Origin: Pseudomonas huaxiensis
GTDB lineage: Bacteria; Pseudomonadota; Gammaproteobacteria; Pseudomonadales; Pseudomonadaceae
Reading direction: 5' to 3'
NCBI RefSeq assembly: GCF_003231275.1
Contig: NZ_QKVL01000023.1
Coordinates: 1-64,000, forward strand
Length of the DNA: 64,000 nt
A model generated the notes under the pieces. The model saw nothing but the letters and a program-made list of their open reading frames with translations. It made no database searches and had not been told where the DNA came from. Positions 1-8,635 of the stretch are shown piece by piece (the first letter of the stretch is position 1; each line of letters opens with the position of its first letter). A program made the translations under genes and the position numbers.

Positions 1-1
1 T

Positions 2-55
2 CCGGATTACCGGAATCTGATGACCAGCTATAACGCGCTGACTGCTGGCAAGTAA
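2..55 (+). CDS. 3' end of an unidentified gene entering from the left edge
   Basis: An open frame from the left edge reads 17 codons (ending NALTAGK) to a TAA stop at 53-55. It is followed directly by a REP pair and is convergent with lsfA, which fits a real gene end. Too little is present to name the product. Confidence 0.4.
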   Translation, partial: PDYRNLMTSYNALTAGK

Positions 56-61
56 GAAACT

Positions 62-150
62 AATTGGGGTCAATCGCGAGCAAGCTCGCTCCTACAGGTT
101 CATCACCGTCTCTGTAGGAGCGAGCTCGCTCGCGATGGGCCTCAATTGGT
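62..150. repeat. REP inverted pair (GAGCAAGCTCGC type)
   Basis: Two head-to-head copies of the Pseudomonas REP core (ATCGCGAGCAAGCTCGCTCC and its complement) lie at about 72-96 and 112-137. Outer flanks AATTGGGGTC and GCCTCAATT extend the pairing. It sits between convergent genes, a usual site for REP pairs. Confidence 0.85.
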
Positions 151-160
151 TTCTTCAGGC

Positions 161-186
161 AAAAAAAAGGGCCGTCGAAACGGCCC
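161..186 (-). terminator. Rho-independent terminator of lsfA
   Basis: On the minus strand the 7-bp stem GGGCCGT/ACGGCCC (169-175 with 180-186) is followed by a run of eight T (161-168). It lies 45 bases beyond the lsfA stop. Confidence 0.9.
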
Positions 187-230
187 GAAAATCCCTGCGA
201 TGGCTAAAGCACTACGATGAAAACGGTCTG

Positions 231-869
231 TCAGCGGTTGGGCTGTGGGGTCAGGCGCAGGTATGGCTTGACCGCGCGGTAGCCCTTCGGAAAGCGGCGT
301 TTGATCTCTTCTTCGTCCTTGAGCGACGGCACGATCACCACTTCATCACCGTCCTGCCAGTTGGCCGGGGTCGCAACCTTGTGGTTGTCGGTGAGCTGCA
401 ACGAATCGATCACCCGCAGGATTTCGTGGAAGTTGCGGCCGGTGCTGGCCGGGTAGGTGATGGTCAGACGGATCTTCTTGTTCGGATCGATCACGAACAG
501 GGAACGCACCGTCAGGGTGTCGCTGGCGTTGGGGTGGATCAGGTCATAGAGGTCGGACACTTTGCGATCGGCATCAGCCAGGATCGGGAAGTTGACCGTG
601 GTGTTCTGGGTTTCGTTGATGTCTTCGATCCAGCGGTGATGGGAATCGACCGGGTCGACGGACAGCGCGATGGCCTTGACGCCGCGCTCGGCGAACTGCT
701 CTTTCAGCTTGGCGGTGAAGCCCAGTTCCGTGGTGCACACCGGGGTGAAGTCGGCCGGGTGCGAGAACAGCACGCCCCAGCTATCGCCGAGCCACTCGTG
801 GAAGCGGATCTTGCCGGCGCTGGAATCCTGTTCGAAGTCGGGGGCGATATCGCCGAGTCTGAGGCTCAT
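231..869 (-). CDS. lsfA: 1-Cys peroxiredoxin LsfA
   Basis: A 212-residue peroxiredoxin of the Prx6 (1-Cys) class, a cytoplasmic thiol peroxidase reducing H2O2 and organic peroxides. The peroxidatic cysteine is Cys45 in the motif PVCTTE; the long C-terminal half (PSLKDEEE, FPKGY) is typical of the 1-Cys group, and the length is normal. Start ATG at 869 follows AAGGAG. In Pseudomonas this protein is one of the sulfate-starvation-induced proteins and usually adjoins ssu genes; here it stands alone beside a porin and the tau genes. It probably detoxifies peroxide made by uncoupled flavin monooxygenases. Confidence 0.93.
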   Translation of the reverse strand: MSLRLGDIAPDFEQDSSAGKIRFHEWLGDSWGVLFSHPADFTPVCTTELGFTAKLKEQFAERGVKAIALSVDPVDSHHRWIEDINETQNTTVNFPILADADRKVSDLYDLIHPNASDTLTVRSLFVIDPNKKIRLTITYPASTGRNFHEILRVIDSLQLTDNHKVATPANWQDGDEVVIVPSLKDEEEIKRRFPKGYRAVKPYLRLTPQPNR

Positions 870-988
870 GGTGCGGCTCCTTGGGCTAAGTGCGTGATGG
901 CTTCACTGTGCCTGTGGTTGCGCCGAATTAAAAAGAATAAATATTGATTTATTTAGACCTGAAAGAAATAACGAATTGCAGACAAAAC

Positions 989-1022
989 AACGCCCGCGCG
1001 GCATGAAGCCGGGCGGGCGTTG
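989..1022 (-). terminator. Terminator downstream of the OprD-type porin
   Basis: A GC-rich hairpin (AACGCCCGC... with ...GCGGGCGTT, arms about 989-1002 and 1008-1022) followed on the minus strand by TTGTTTTGT. It begins 18 bases after the porin stop. Confidence 0.75.
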
Positions 1023-1039
1023 GTGTATCTCGCGGCGGG

Positions 1040-2379
1040 TTACAGCAGCGGGATGGAGTAGCTCAGGATCAGGCGGTTTTCGTCTTGAGCGTGGTTGGCA
1101 GCGCTCAGATCGCTACGCCATACGGCGTTTTTCCACATGACGCCCAGGCCTTTCAGAGTGCCTTCCGGTACCACGTACGCCAAGGTGATGTCGCGTTCCC
1201 ATTCTCTGCGGTCATTGGTGGTCGTTTCGATGTTGTCGCCGTACAGGTAGGTGACACCGGCGGTAGCGCCAGGCAGGCCGACCTTGGCGAAGTCGTAAGC
1301 GTAGCGAGCCTGCCAGGTACGCTCACCGGCGCGACCGAACTTCTGGATCTGCGAGTCGGTGATGGTGTAGTTGGACGAGCCGTCACCCTGGTTTAGCCAA
1401 GGGAAGTCGCTGTCGCCGTTGCTGACTTGATAGCCGCCACCAAAGGTGTGACCTGCAACGGTGTACAAGAACAGTGCGCTGTACAGGTCGTTGTCGACCT
1501 TGCCGCTAGTCTTGTTGGTCTGATTCGGGTAGTAGCCGCTGGTGTACCAGGCAGAGGTATCACCATTTTTCCGTCATCGGTACTGTGGAAGTACCGGAAA
1601 TCAGATTTCAGTACGCCCGGACCGATCGCCCAGTTGTGTACGGCACCCAGGAAATGCTGGTTGTAGAAGTTTTCCAGGCCGCCGTACCAGTATTGAACCA
1701 GCAGGTCTTTGGTCAGCTTGTAGTCGGCGCCAGCATAGCGGAACTGGTTGCTGTACTTGCCGGTGCGGAAGTCGGTGGATTTGTTGGCACCGGCGATGGA
1801 CAGGCCTTCGGTGTTCGACGAGTTACGGCCCTTGACGTGCTCGATCTGGCCAGCTGTCAGGGTGAGGTCCTTGATCTCGTTCGAGACGATCTGGCCGCCT
1901 TCAAAGGTTTGCGGCAGCAAGCGGCCGTCGTTGTACGAGATGACCGGGTTCTTCGGAAGCAGGGTGCCGTAGCGCAGTTCGGTCTGGGAGATTTTTACCT
2001 TGGCGGCAACGCCCAGGCTGGAGAAGTCATTGACGGCACGGCCATCGCTATCGGTCGGGAACACCGCTCCGCCATAGGCGTCGCTGCTCGCGTTACCGTG
2101 ACGACCTTTGCCGGAATCCAGACGAATACCCAGCAGGCCAATCGCATCGACGCCGAAGCCTACGGTGCCTTCGGTGAAGCCGGAGGTGTAGTCCAGCTGG
2201 AAGCCTTGGCCCCATTCTTCTTGATAATTGGCGTTGGCAGTGCTGTTGCGGTTGTCGTTGTTGAAGTAGAAGTTACGCAGCTTCAACGTAGCTTTGCTGT
2301 CTTCAATAAAACCGGCAGCGCCTGCTTGCTGGGCCAGAACCCCAAGGGCCACGGCAAGAGTCAGGGTCGACTTCTTCAT
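1040..2379 (-). pseudogene. OprD-family outer-membrane porin, disrupted by a one-base frameshift
   Basis: The N-terminal part (from ATG 2379, after GAGGAG) has a signal peptide (MKKSTLTLAVALGVLAQQAGA), the OprD opening FIEDSKATLKLRNFYFN and the family core; the C-terminal part ends in a beta-strand (LILSYSIPLL). The span of 1340 bases is one short of a multiple of three. At the run of five T at 1566-1570 (five A on the coding strand, after codons for STDDG) the frame shifts; one added A restores NGDTSAWYTSGYYPN and joins both parts into a protein of about 446 residues, normal for OprD channels. Either a recent loss, a phase-variable homopolymer or a sequencing error. OprD proteins are specific porins for small anionic or basic solutes; divergence from tauA suggests sulfonate entry. 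Confidence 0.85.
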
Positions 2380-2723
2380 AGATGAATTGCTCCTCAGTTT
2401 GTTTCTAATTCTTGTGGTTCGTTGGCGGCAGGATCTGATGCCCTGCTCACCGCCGGTGGGCGATTAGCACCAAAGGGTGACCACCAAGTCAATCGTAACT
2501 AGTCGTTTCGCGACTTTGGTCTAATGCGCCGCGCTGGGGTCGAAGGATAATGACAATTTGATAAATCCAAAAAGAATTATTTGTGTTTTTTTAAGATTTT
2601 TTCGGAATATCTCACAAAATTTTCACAAATCATTCGCACATAAGCTAATTACCAAAATGTATTTATTTTGACACGCTTAGATCAATTAGTTTTATGGCTT
2701 TCCCCTCCCAGGAACCGGCCACC
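2380..2723. promoter_or_regulatory. Divergent promoter region between the porin and tauA1
   Basis: 344 bases without a gene. The right half (about 2550-2700) is strongly AT-rich and carries TAAGCTAATT (2641-2650) and TTAGATCAATTAG (2677-2689). The same two blocks, with the same 36-base offset, recur in front of tauA2. A TATTTATTT core (2660-2668) lies between them. A probable site for the sulfur-starvation control of tau and porin transcription (CysB or a TauR-type factor); the factor itself is inferred. Confidence 0.6.
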
Positions 2724-3698
2724 ATGAAGCCCTCGCTCCCGCTCCGATTATTCACCGCCCTCGCCCTCACCGGCTTGACCCTGGTCAGCCACGCCGCCGG
2801 GATCACCGTCGGCTACCAGACCGGCATCGACCCCAGCAAAGTCCCCCAGGCGGACGGTGCCTACGAGCAGGCCATCGGCGAGAAAATCGACTGGCGGCGC
2901 TTCAACAGTGGCCCGGAAGTGGTCACCGCCATCGCCTCGGGCGACGTGCAGATCGGCAACCTCGGCTCCAGCCCGCTGGCAGCGGCGGCGTCGCGCAAAC
3001 TGCCGATCGTGGCCTTTATCGTCTCGGCGCAGATCAACGCCGCCGAGGCGCTGGTGGTGCGCAACGGCAGCGGCATCAACAGCCCGCAGGACCTGGTGGG
3101 CAAGACCATCGCCACGCCGTTCGTGTCCACCTCGCACTACAGCCTGCTCGGCGCGTTGAAGCACTGGAACCTCGATACCCGCCAGGTGAAAGTGGTGAAC
3201 CTGCAACCCGCGGAAATTGCCGCGGCGTGGAAGCGCGGCGACATCGACGGCGCCTTCGTCTGGTCGCCCGCGCTGGGCGAGATCCGCAAGACCGGCAAGA
3301 CCCTGACCGACGCCGCCGAAGTGGGTGGCTGGGGCGCGCCGACGTTCGAGGTGTGGGTCGCGCGCAAGGACTTCGCCGAGAAGCATCCGGACGTGGTCGC
3401 CAAGTTCGCCAAGGTCACCTTGCAGTCCTTTGCCGACTACACCGCCAACAAGGCCCAATGGACACCCGATTCCCTGCCGGTGCAGAAGATCGCCAAGCTG
3501 ACCGGCGCCAACCCGGCGGACGTTCCTGAGTTGCTGGCCGGCTCAGCGTTCCCCGATGCCCAGGCACAACCGGCGCTGCTGCAAAGCCAGACGCCTGCTG
3601 CCATTGCCGAGACGGCGAAATTCCTCAAGGAGCAAGGCAAGGTTGAGACGGTGCTGCCGGATTATTCGCCGTTCGTGAGTGCGAAGTTCGTGCAGTAG
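2724..3698 (+). CDS. tauA: Taurine-type ABC transporter substrate-binding protein (first copy)
   Basis: 324 residues from ATG 2724, with a Sec signal peptide (LFTALALTGLTLVSHAA) and mature start GITVGYQTGIDPSKV. It has TauA family features: FNSGPEVVTAIASGDVQIG, GSSPLAAAASR, FVSTSHYSLLGAL and AAWKRGDIDGAFVW. It is closely related along its length to the next gene, so the pair arose by tandem duplication. A start 30 bases upstream is possible but would bury the signal peptide and lies inside the promoter block. Periplasmic, delivering taurine or a related sulfonate to the TauBC membrane complex. A REP pair and a second promoter separate it from tauA2, so it forms its own transcript; the substrate may have diverged. 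Confidence 0.88.
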   Translation: MKPSLPLRLFTALALTGLTLVSHAAGITVGYQTGIDPSKVPQADGAYEQAIGEKIDWRRFNSGPEVVTAIASGDVQIGNLGSSPLAAAASRKLPIVAFIVSAQINAAEALVVRNGSGINSPQDLVGKTIATPFVSTSHYSLLGALKHWNLDTRQVKVVNLQPAEIAAAWKRGDIDGAFVWSPALGEIRKTGKTLTDAAEVGGWGAPTFEVWVARKDFAEKHPDVVAKFAKVTLQSFADYTANKAQWTPDSLPVQKIAKLTGANPADVPELLAGSAFPDAQAQPALLQSQTPAAIAETAKFLKEQGKVETVLPDYSPFVSAKFVQ

Positions 3699-4020
3699 CT
3701 TCGGTGGCCTCGCACCTGCCTTGCTCAAAATCTGAAAGATTGCTCACTCCCCTGTGGGAGCGGCTTCAGCCGCGAACGGCGGCGAAGCCGTCGTAAAACC
3801 TGAATCCCCGCTCAGACTGATACACCTGGGATACCGGTTTTGTGGGCGCTACGCGCCCAATCGCGGCTAAAGCCGCTTCCACAAGGTCTGGCACCCTCGT
3901 TCTAAAGCCTCCCTTCCTTTGTCTCCTAAGCTAATTCGAAAAAGTTATTTATTTACGATTTCTTAGATCAATTAGTCTTTAACCACTTCCCACCCTATTC
4001 CGCCTGACCAGGAGTTCAAC
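3699..4020. promoter_or_regulatory. tauA2 promoter region with a REP pair
   Basis: The left half holds a REP pair of the GTGGGAGCGGCTTCAGCCGCGA type (about 3752-3776 and 3869-3894). The right half is AT-rich and repeats the tauA1 upstream element: TAAGCTAATT at 3927-3936 and TTAGATCAATTAG at 3963-3975, with GTTATTTATTTACG (3944-3957) between. A clear ribosome-binding site (AGGAG) precedes ATG 4021. Confidence 0.65.
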
Positions 4021-4998
4021 ATGACCTTCTTTGCCCCACTGCGCCTGTTCTCCGCCCTGGCTCTGGCCGGCGCTGCGTTTTTCGTCCAGGCCGCGGACCT
4101 TACCGTCGCCTATCAGACCACCGTCGACCCAGCCAAAGTCGCCCAGGTCGATGGCCGTTATGAGCAAGCCAGCAAGGCCAGCATCGACTGGCGCAAATTC
4201 GACAACGGCGCTGACGTGATCACCGCCGTAGCCTCCGGCGACGTGCAGATCGGCTACCTCGGTTCCAGCCCGCTGGCCGCCGCCGCTACCCGCAAACTGC
4301 CGGTGGAAACCTTCCTGATCGCCACCGAAATCGGTGCCGCTGAAGCCTTGGTCGCCCGCGATGGCGCCGGCATCAACTCGCCGCAGGACCTGGTCGGCAA
4401 GAAGATCGCCGTGCCGTTCGTATCCACCGGTCACTACAGCCTGCTGGCCGCGCTGAAGCAGTGGAACATCGACCCGGCCAAGGTGCAGATCCTCAACCTC
4501 GCGCCACCGGCGATCACCGCGGCCTGGAAGCGCGGCGACATCGATGCCACCTACGTCTGGGACCCAGCGCTGGGCGTGGCCAAGGAAAACGGCAAGGTGC
4601 TGATCACCTCCGGCGAACTGGCGAAGAAAGGCGCACCGACTTTCGACGCCTGGATCGTACGCAAGGACTTCGCCGCCAAGCACCCTGAAGTGGTCAAGGC
4701 CTTCGCCAAAGTGACCCTCGATGCTTACGCCGATTACCGCAAAGACCCGCAAGCCTGGCTGGCGGACAAGAGCAACGTCGACAAGCTGGTGAAGCTGTCC
4801 GGCGCCAAGGCCAGTGACATCCCGGCCCTGCTGCAAGGCAACGTGTTCCCGCTGGCCGCCGACCAGGTCGCCGCCCTCGGCGCGCCGACCACCAAGGCCA
4901 TCACCGACACCGCCAAATTCCTCAAGGAACAAGGCAAGGTCGAAGCCGTGCTGCCGGATTACTCGCCGTACGTCAGCGCGTCGTTCATCACCAACTGA
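4021..4998 (+). CDS. tauA: Taurine ABC transporter substrate-binding protein
   Basis: 325 residues with an N-terminal signal peptide (LFSALALAGAAFFVQAA). Mature start DLTVAYQTTVDPAKVAQ; family blocks DNGADVITAVASGDVQIGYL, GSSPLAAAATR, FVSTGHYSLLAAL and AAWKRGDIDATYVWDPALG. Periplasmic receptor for taurine. It heads tauABCD: tauB starts 14 bases after its stop. Compared with the preceding copy the fold blocks are shared but binding-cleft segments differ (for example YLGSSP versus NLGSSP), so the two may favour different sulfonates. Confidence 0.93.
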   Translation: MTFFAPLRLFSALALAGAAFFVQAADLTVAYQTTVDPAKVAQVDGRYEQASKASIDWRKFDNGADVITAVASGDVQIGYLGSSPLAAAATRKLPVETFLIATEIGAAEALVARDGAGINSPQDLVGKKIAVPFVSTGHYSLLAALKQWNIDPAKVQILNLAPPAITAAWKRGDIDATYVWDPALGVAKENGKVLITSGELAKKGAPTFDAWIVRKDFAAKHPEVVKAFAKVTLDAYADYRKDPQAWLADKSNVDKLVKLSGAKASDIPALLQGNVFPLAADQVAALGAPTTKAITDTAKFLKEQGKVEAVLPDYSPYVSASFITN

Positions 4999-5012
4999 GT
5001 CACGGAGTCGTC

Positions 5013-5807
5013 ATGGCCCTGTTACAACTGGAGCGCATCAGCGCACAGTACCCCGGCGCCGCCGAGCCTGTGCTGTCCGACATCTCCCTGAGCCTTGGCC
5101 CCCAGCAATTGCTGGTGGCCCTCGGCCCGTCCGGCAGCGGCAAGACCTCGCTGCTCAACCTGATCGCCGGCTTCGTCAGCCCGAGCGCCGGGCGCATCAC
5201 CCTCGACGGCGTGCCGGTGCAAGGGCCGAGCGCCGAGCGCGGCGTGGTGTTCCAGGACGACGCCCTGTTGCCTTGGCAGGATGTGCTGGCCAACGTCGGC
5301 TTCGGCCTGGAACTGGCCGGCGTGTCCCGTGCGAAGCGGGAGCAGAAGGCCCGGGAAATGCTCGCCCTGGTGGACCTCGCCGATTTCGCCGCGCGGCGCA
5401 TCTGGCAGTTGTCCGGGGGCCAGAAACAGCGCGTCGGCCTGGCCCGCGCGCTGGCCGCCGATCCACGGGTGCTGCTGATGGACGAACCCTTCGGCGCCCT
5501 CGACGCTTTCACCCGCGAACAGATGCAAGAGCTGCTGTTGCAGGTCTGGCAACGCACCGCCAAGCCGGTGTTCCTGATTACCCATGACATCGAAGAAGCG
5601 GTGTTCCTCGCCACCGACCTGATCCTGCTGGCGCCCAACCCCGGCCGTGTGGTCGAGCGCCTGCACCTGGACTTCGGCCAACGCTATGCGGCCGGTGAAT
5701 CGGCGCGCTCGATCAAGTCCGATCCACGCTTTATCGAAACCCGCGAGCACGTGCTGTCGCGGGTCTTCTCTCAACGCAGCGCCGCCGGGCGGCAGGAGTT
5801 CGCATGA
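5013..5807 (+). CDS. tauB: Taurine ABC transporter ATP-binding protein
   Basis: 264-residue ABC ATPase. Walker A GPSGSGKTS at 38-46, Q-loop in VVFQDDALLPWQD, signature LSGGQKQRVGLARAL, Walker B VLLMDEPFGALD and switch histidine in LITHDIEEA. The sequence VVFQDDALLPWQ is typical of the TauB/SsuB nitrate-sulfonate-bicarbonate class. Cytoplasmic energiser of taurine import with TauC; its 3' end overlaps tauC by four bases (ATGA). Confidence 0.95.
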   Translation: MALLQLERISAQYPGAAEPVLSDISLSLGPQQLLVALGPSGSGKTSLLNLIAGFVSPSAGRITLDGVPVQGPSAERGVVFQDDALLPWQDVLANVGFGLELAGVSRAKREQKAREMLALVDLADFAARRIWQLSGGQKQRVGLARALAADPRVLLMDEPFGALDAFTREQMQELLLQVWQRTAKPVFLITHDIEEAVFLATDLILLAPNPGRVVERLHLDFGQRYAAGESARSIKSDPRFIETREHVLSRVFSQRSAAGRQEFA

Positions 5808-6640
5808 GCAGTCTGGACCTGCCGGTGACGGCCAAACCTTCCATCACTTCGCACCCGACCAAGGTGCGGCGTTCCCTGAGCACCCGCTGGATCAGCGGCC
5901 TGACCCTCGCCAGCCTGCTGCTGGTGTGGTGGCTGGTGACGGCCGCGGAGTGGATCGAGCCGCTGTTCCTGCCCTCGCCCGAAGCGGTGGCGGGCAAGGC
6001 CTGGTTGCTGCTGACCCAGGGCTACATGGAATCGACCTTGTGGCAGCACCTCGGTGCCAGCCTGGGCCGTATCGGCCTGGCTTTGGGTGCGGCGATTCTC
6101 ACCGCGATCCCGGTCGGTATTGCCATCGGCAGCAACCGCATCGCCCGCGGCATTCTCGATCCACTGATCGAGTTCTACCGCCCTATTCCACCGCTGGCGT
6201 ACCTGCCGCTGATCGTGATCTGGTGCGGCATCGGCGAGCTGTCGAAAGTGCTGCTGATCTACCTGGCGATCTTCGCCCCGATCGCCATCGCCACCGCGAC
6301 CGGCGTGCGCACCGTCGACCCGGCCAAGCTGCGCGCAGCGCTTTCGCTGGGCGCGAGCAAGGTGCAGCTGATTCGCCACGTGATCCTGCCGAGCGCCTTG
6401 CCGGACATCCTCACCGGCGTGCGCATCGGCCTCGGTGTCGGCTGGTCGACCCTGGTCGCCGCCGAGCTGATCGCCGCCACCAGCGGCCTCGGTTTCATGG
6501 TCCAGTCGGCGGCACAGTTCCTGGTCACTGACGTGGTCGTGCTGGGCATTCTGGTTATCGCCCTGATCGCCTTCGCCCTGGAAATGGGCCTGCGCGCCCT
6601 GCAACGCAAGCTGGTGCCCTGGCACGGCCAGAGCCACTGA
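5804..6640 (+). CDS. tauC: Taurine ABC transporter permease
   Basis: 278-residue inner-membrane permease with about six hydrophobic helices, the first at residues 30-50. The EAA loop that contacts TauB reads ALSLGASKVQLIRHVILPSALP, and the family blocks PIPPLAYLPLIVIWCGIGE and GVGWSTLVAAELIAAT are present. Starts inside the tauB stop (ATGA), so the two are translationally coupled. A hydrophilic N-terminal tail of about 25 residues is usual for TauC. Confidence 0.95.
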   Translation: MSSLDLPVTAKPSITSHPTKVRRSLSTRWISGLTLASLLLVWWLVTAAEWIEPLFLPSPEAVAGKAWLLLTQGYMESTLWQHLGASLGRIGLALGAAILTAIPVGIAIGSNRIARGILDPLIEFYRPIPPLAYLPLIVIWCGIGELSKVLLIYLAIFAPIAIATATGVRTVDPAKLRAALSLGASKVQLIRHVILPSALPDILTGVRIGLGVGWSTLVAAELIAATSGLGFMVQSAAQFLVTDVVVLGILVIALIAFALEMGLRALQRKLVPWHGQSH

Positions 6641-6663
6641 ACAACCGTATTAGTGAGACAGAC

Positions 6664-7497
6664 ATGAGCCTGATCATTACCCCGCTGAGCCCCGCGCTCG
6701 GTGCCCAAATCAGTGGCGTTGACCTGAGCCGCGACATCAGCGCCGAGGCACGCGATGCCATCGAGCAAGCGCTGCTGATCCACCAGGTGCTGTTCTTCCG
6801 CGAACAGCCGATCAACCCGCAGCAGCAGGCGAATTTCGCCGCGCAATTCGGCGACCTGCACATTCATCCGATCTACCCCAACGTGCCGGAAACACCGCAA
6901 GTGCTGGTGCTCGACACTGCCGTTACCGACGTGCGCGACAACGCCATCTGGCACACCGACGTGACCTTCCTGCCGACCCCGGCACTGGGCGCGGTACTGG
7001 CCGCCAAACAGTTGCCGGCCTACGGTGGCGACACCTTGTGGGCCAGCGGTATTGCCGCGTTCGAAGCGCTGTCGGCGCCGTTGAAAACCCTGCTGGACGG
7101 ACTGACCGCGACCCACGACTTCACCAAGTCGTTCCCGCTGGCGCGCTTCGGTTCCACGCCGCAAGACCTGGAACGCTGGGAAGCCACCCGCCGCGCCAAC
7201 CCGCCGCTGTCCCATCCGGTGATCCGTACGCATCCGGTGAGCGGACGCAAATCGCTGTTCGTCAGCGACGGCTTCACCACCCGCATCAACGAACTGAGCG
7301 AAGCGGAAAGCGAGGCGCTGCTGAAATTCCTGTTCGCCCACGCGACCCGGCCGGAGTTCACCATTCGCTGGCGCTGGCAGGAAAACGACGTGGCGTTCTG
7401 GGATAACCGCGTGACCCAGCATTACGCGGTGGATGATTACCGGCCGGCGCGGCGGGTGATGCATCGGGCGACCATTCTGGGGGATGTGCCGTTCTGA
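6664..7497 (+). CDS. tauD: Taurine dioxygenase (2-oxoglutarate dependent)
   Basis: 277 residues. Converts taurine, O2 and 2-oxoglutarate into sulfite, aminoacetaldehyde, succinate and CO2. The iron-binding triad is visible: His97 and Asp99 in WHTDVTFLP and His253 in TQHYA; Arg268 (MHRAT) binds 2-oxoglutarate. The sequence follows E. coli TauD closely but stops at GDVPF, about four residues shorter. Last gene of tauABCD, 23 bases after tauC. AtsK-type alkylsulfatases are related, but the WDNRVTQHYA block and operon context favour taurine. Confidence 0.93.
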   Translation: MSLIITPLSPALGAQISGVDLSRDISAEARDAIEQALLIHQVLFFREQPINPQQQANFAAQFGDLHIHPIYPNVPETPQVLVLDTAVTDVRDNAIWHTDVTFLPTPALGAVLAAKQLPAYGGDTLWASGIAAFEALSAPLKTLLDGLTATHDFTKSFPLARFGSTPQDLERWEATRRANPPLSHPVIRTHPVSGRKSLFVSDGFTTRINELSEAESEALLKFLFAHATRPEFTIRWRWQENDVAFWDNRVTQHYAVDDYRPARRVMHRATILGDVPF

Positions 7498-7553
7498 TGG
7501 GTTATCCACAGCCCATGGACTGTGGATCGCTCTGAAGGCCCTGCTGTTGGTGA

Positions 7554-7707
7554 TGGCCTCATCGCCGGCAAGGCCGGCTCCCACAGGTTCTGTGCCTCAC
7601 CTCACCCTTGTGGGAGCTGGCTTGTCGGGGCGCTGAACCGCAGCGATGGGGCCTGTGCCGCCACACATCGCTGCGGTTCGGCGCCCCGACAAGCCAGCTC
7701 CCACAAG
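7554..7707. repeat. Compound REP cluster between convergent genes
   Basis: A small REP hairpin (GCCGGCAAGGCCGGC, about 7564-7578) is followed by a 42-bp inverted repeat, 7607-7648 against 7666-7707, with one mismatch and a 17-base loop. The arms contain GTGGGAGCTGGCTTGTCGGG and CGAACCGCAGCGATG. It ends two bases before the stop of the gene on the other strand and probably ends transcription from both sides. Confidence 0.85.
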
Positions 7708-7708
7708 A

Positions 7709-8632
7709 TCAGGGCAGCGCCTTTCTCACATCCAGCTTCTTCGGCAACAACCGGTTCTCATAGAACAGATCCGCCGTCGCCTGCTGTGCCTTGATCACCT
7801 CATCGGTAATCGGCAGCACCGGCGATGGCGGGCGGTTATCCACATAGCGGGCGACCACCGCTTCGGGCAAGCCCATCGAGTTGCTCAGCACCTTCAGGCT
7901 CGCGTCCCGTTCACTGCGGGTCAGGTCTTCGGCAGCGGTGAGCTGGTCCAGAAGGCTGTGGATAAATTCGCCGTTCTGCACCACATAGTCGCGCCGCGCG
8001 GTGTACACCGGACCGGATAATCCCAGCCCTTCGCCATCCGCCAGTTTGCGGCTGTGCCCTTCGCTCAACGCCAGCGAAACATACGGATCCCACACCGCCC
8101 AGGCATCGACACTGCCGTGCTCGAACGCCGCGCGGGCATCCGCCGGCGTCAGGTACACCGGCTGGATATCCTTGAAGCTCAAGCCCGCCTTGTTCAGCGC
8201 CCGCAGCACCAGGTTGTGCGAGCTTGAGCCCTTCTGCAGCGCCACTTTGCGGCCTTTGAGATCGGTCACTTGCTGCAACGCGCTGTCGCTGCGCACCAGG
8301 ATCACTTCCGCCGACGGCTTGGCCGGCTCGGCGCCGATGTACACCAGATCGGCACCCGCCGCCTGGGCGAACAGCGGCGGGATATCACCGGTCGAACCCA
8401 CGTCCAGGCTGCCGATGTTCAGTGCTTCAAGCATCTGCGGCCCGGCCGGGAATTCGATCCATTGCACCTTGGTCCCGGCGAAGCGTTTCTCCAGCAGGCC
8501 ATGCTCCTTGGCCAGCACCAACGCGATGGAGCCCTTCTGGTAGCCGATACGCAGTTCCTGCGGATCGGCGACCGCTGCCGTCGCCAGGCCCAACAGGGCC
8601 AGGCCGGCGCTCAGCATTGCAATCGCCTTCAT
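7709..8632 (-). CDS. Sulfonate-type (SsuA/AtsR-like) ABC substrate-binding protein, orphan
   Basis: 307 residues with a signal peptide (LSAGLALLGLATAAVA). The mature protein starts DPQELRIGYQKGSIALVLAKE, the SsuA pattern; further family blocks are VQWIEFPAGPQMLEALNIGSLDVGSTGD, ALQKGSSSHNLVLRAL and GSVDAWAVWDPY. Periplasmic binder of an alkanesulfonate, sulfate ester or related compound. Last gene of an operon with a TonB-dependent receptor, a flavin monooxygenase and an aldo/keto reductase; it starts three bases after the reductase stop. No permease or ATPase accompanies it, so it must borrow one (TauBC, or SsuBC elsewhere). Confidence 0.88.
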   Translation of the reverse strand: MKAIAMLSAGLALLGLATAAVADPQELRIGYQKGSIALVLAKEHGLLEKRFAGTKVQWIEFPAGPQMLEALNIGSLDVGSTGDIPPLFAQAAGADLVYIGAEPAKPSAEVILVRSDSALQQVTDLKGRKVALQKGSSSHNLVLRALNKAGLSFKDIQPVYLTPADARAAFEHGSVDAWAVWDPYVSLALSEGHSRKLADGEGLGLSGPVYTARRDYVVQNGEFIHSLLDQLTAAEDLTRSERDASLKVLSNSMGLPEAVVARYVDNRPPSPVLPITDEVIKAQQATADLFYENRLLPKKLDVRKALP

Positions 8633-8635
8633 TCG

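Noticed and set aside
135..947. Long plus-strand reading frame opposite lsfA
   Set aside because: It is the antisense shadow of lsfA, covers a terminator and REP, and shows no family features.
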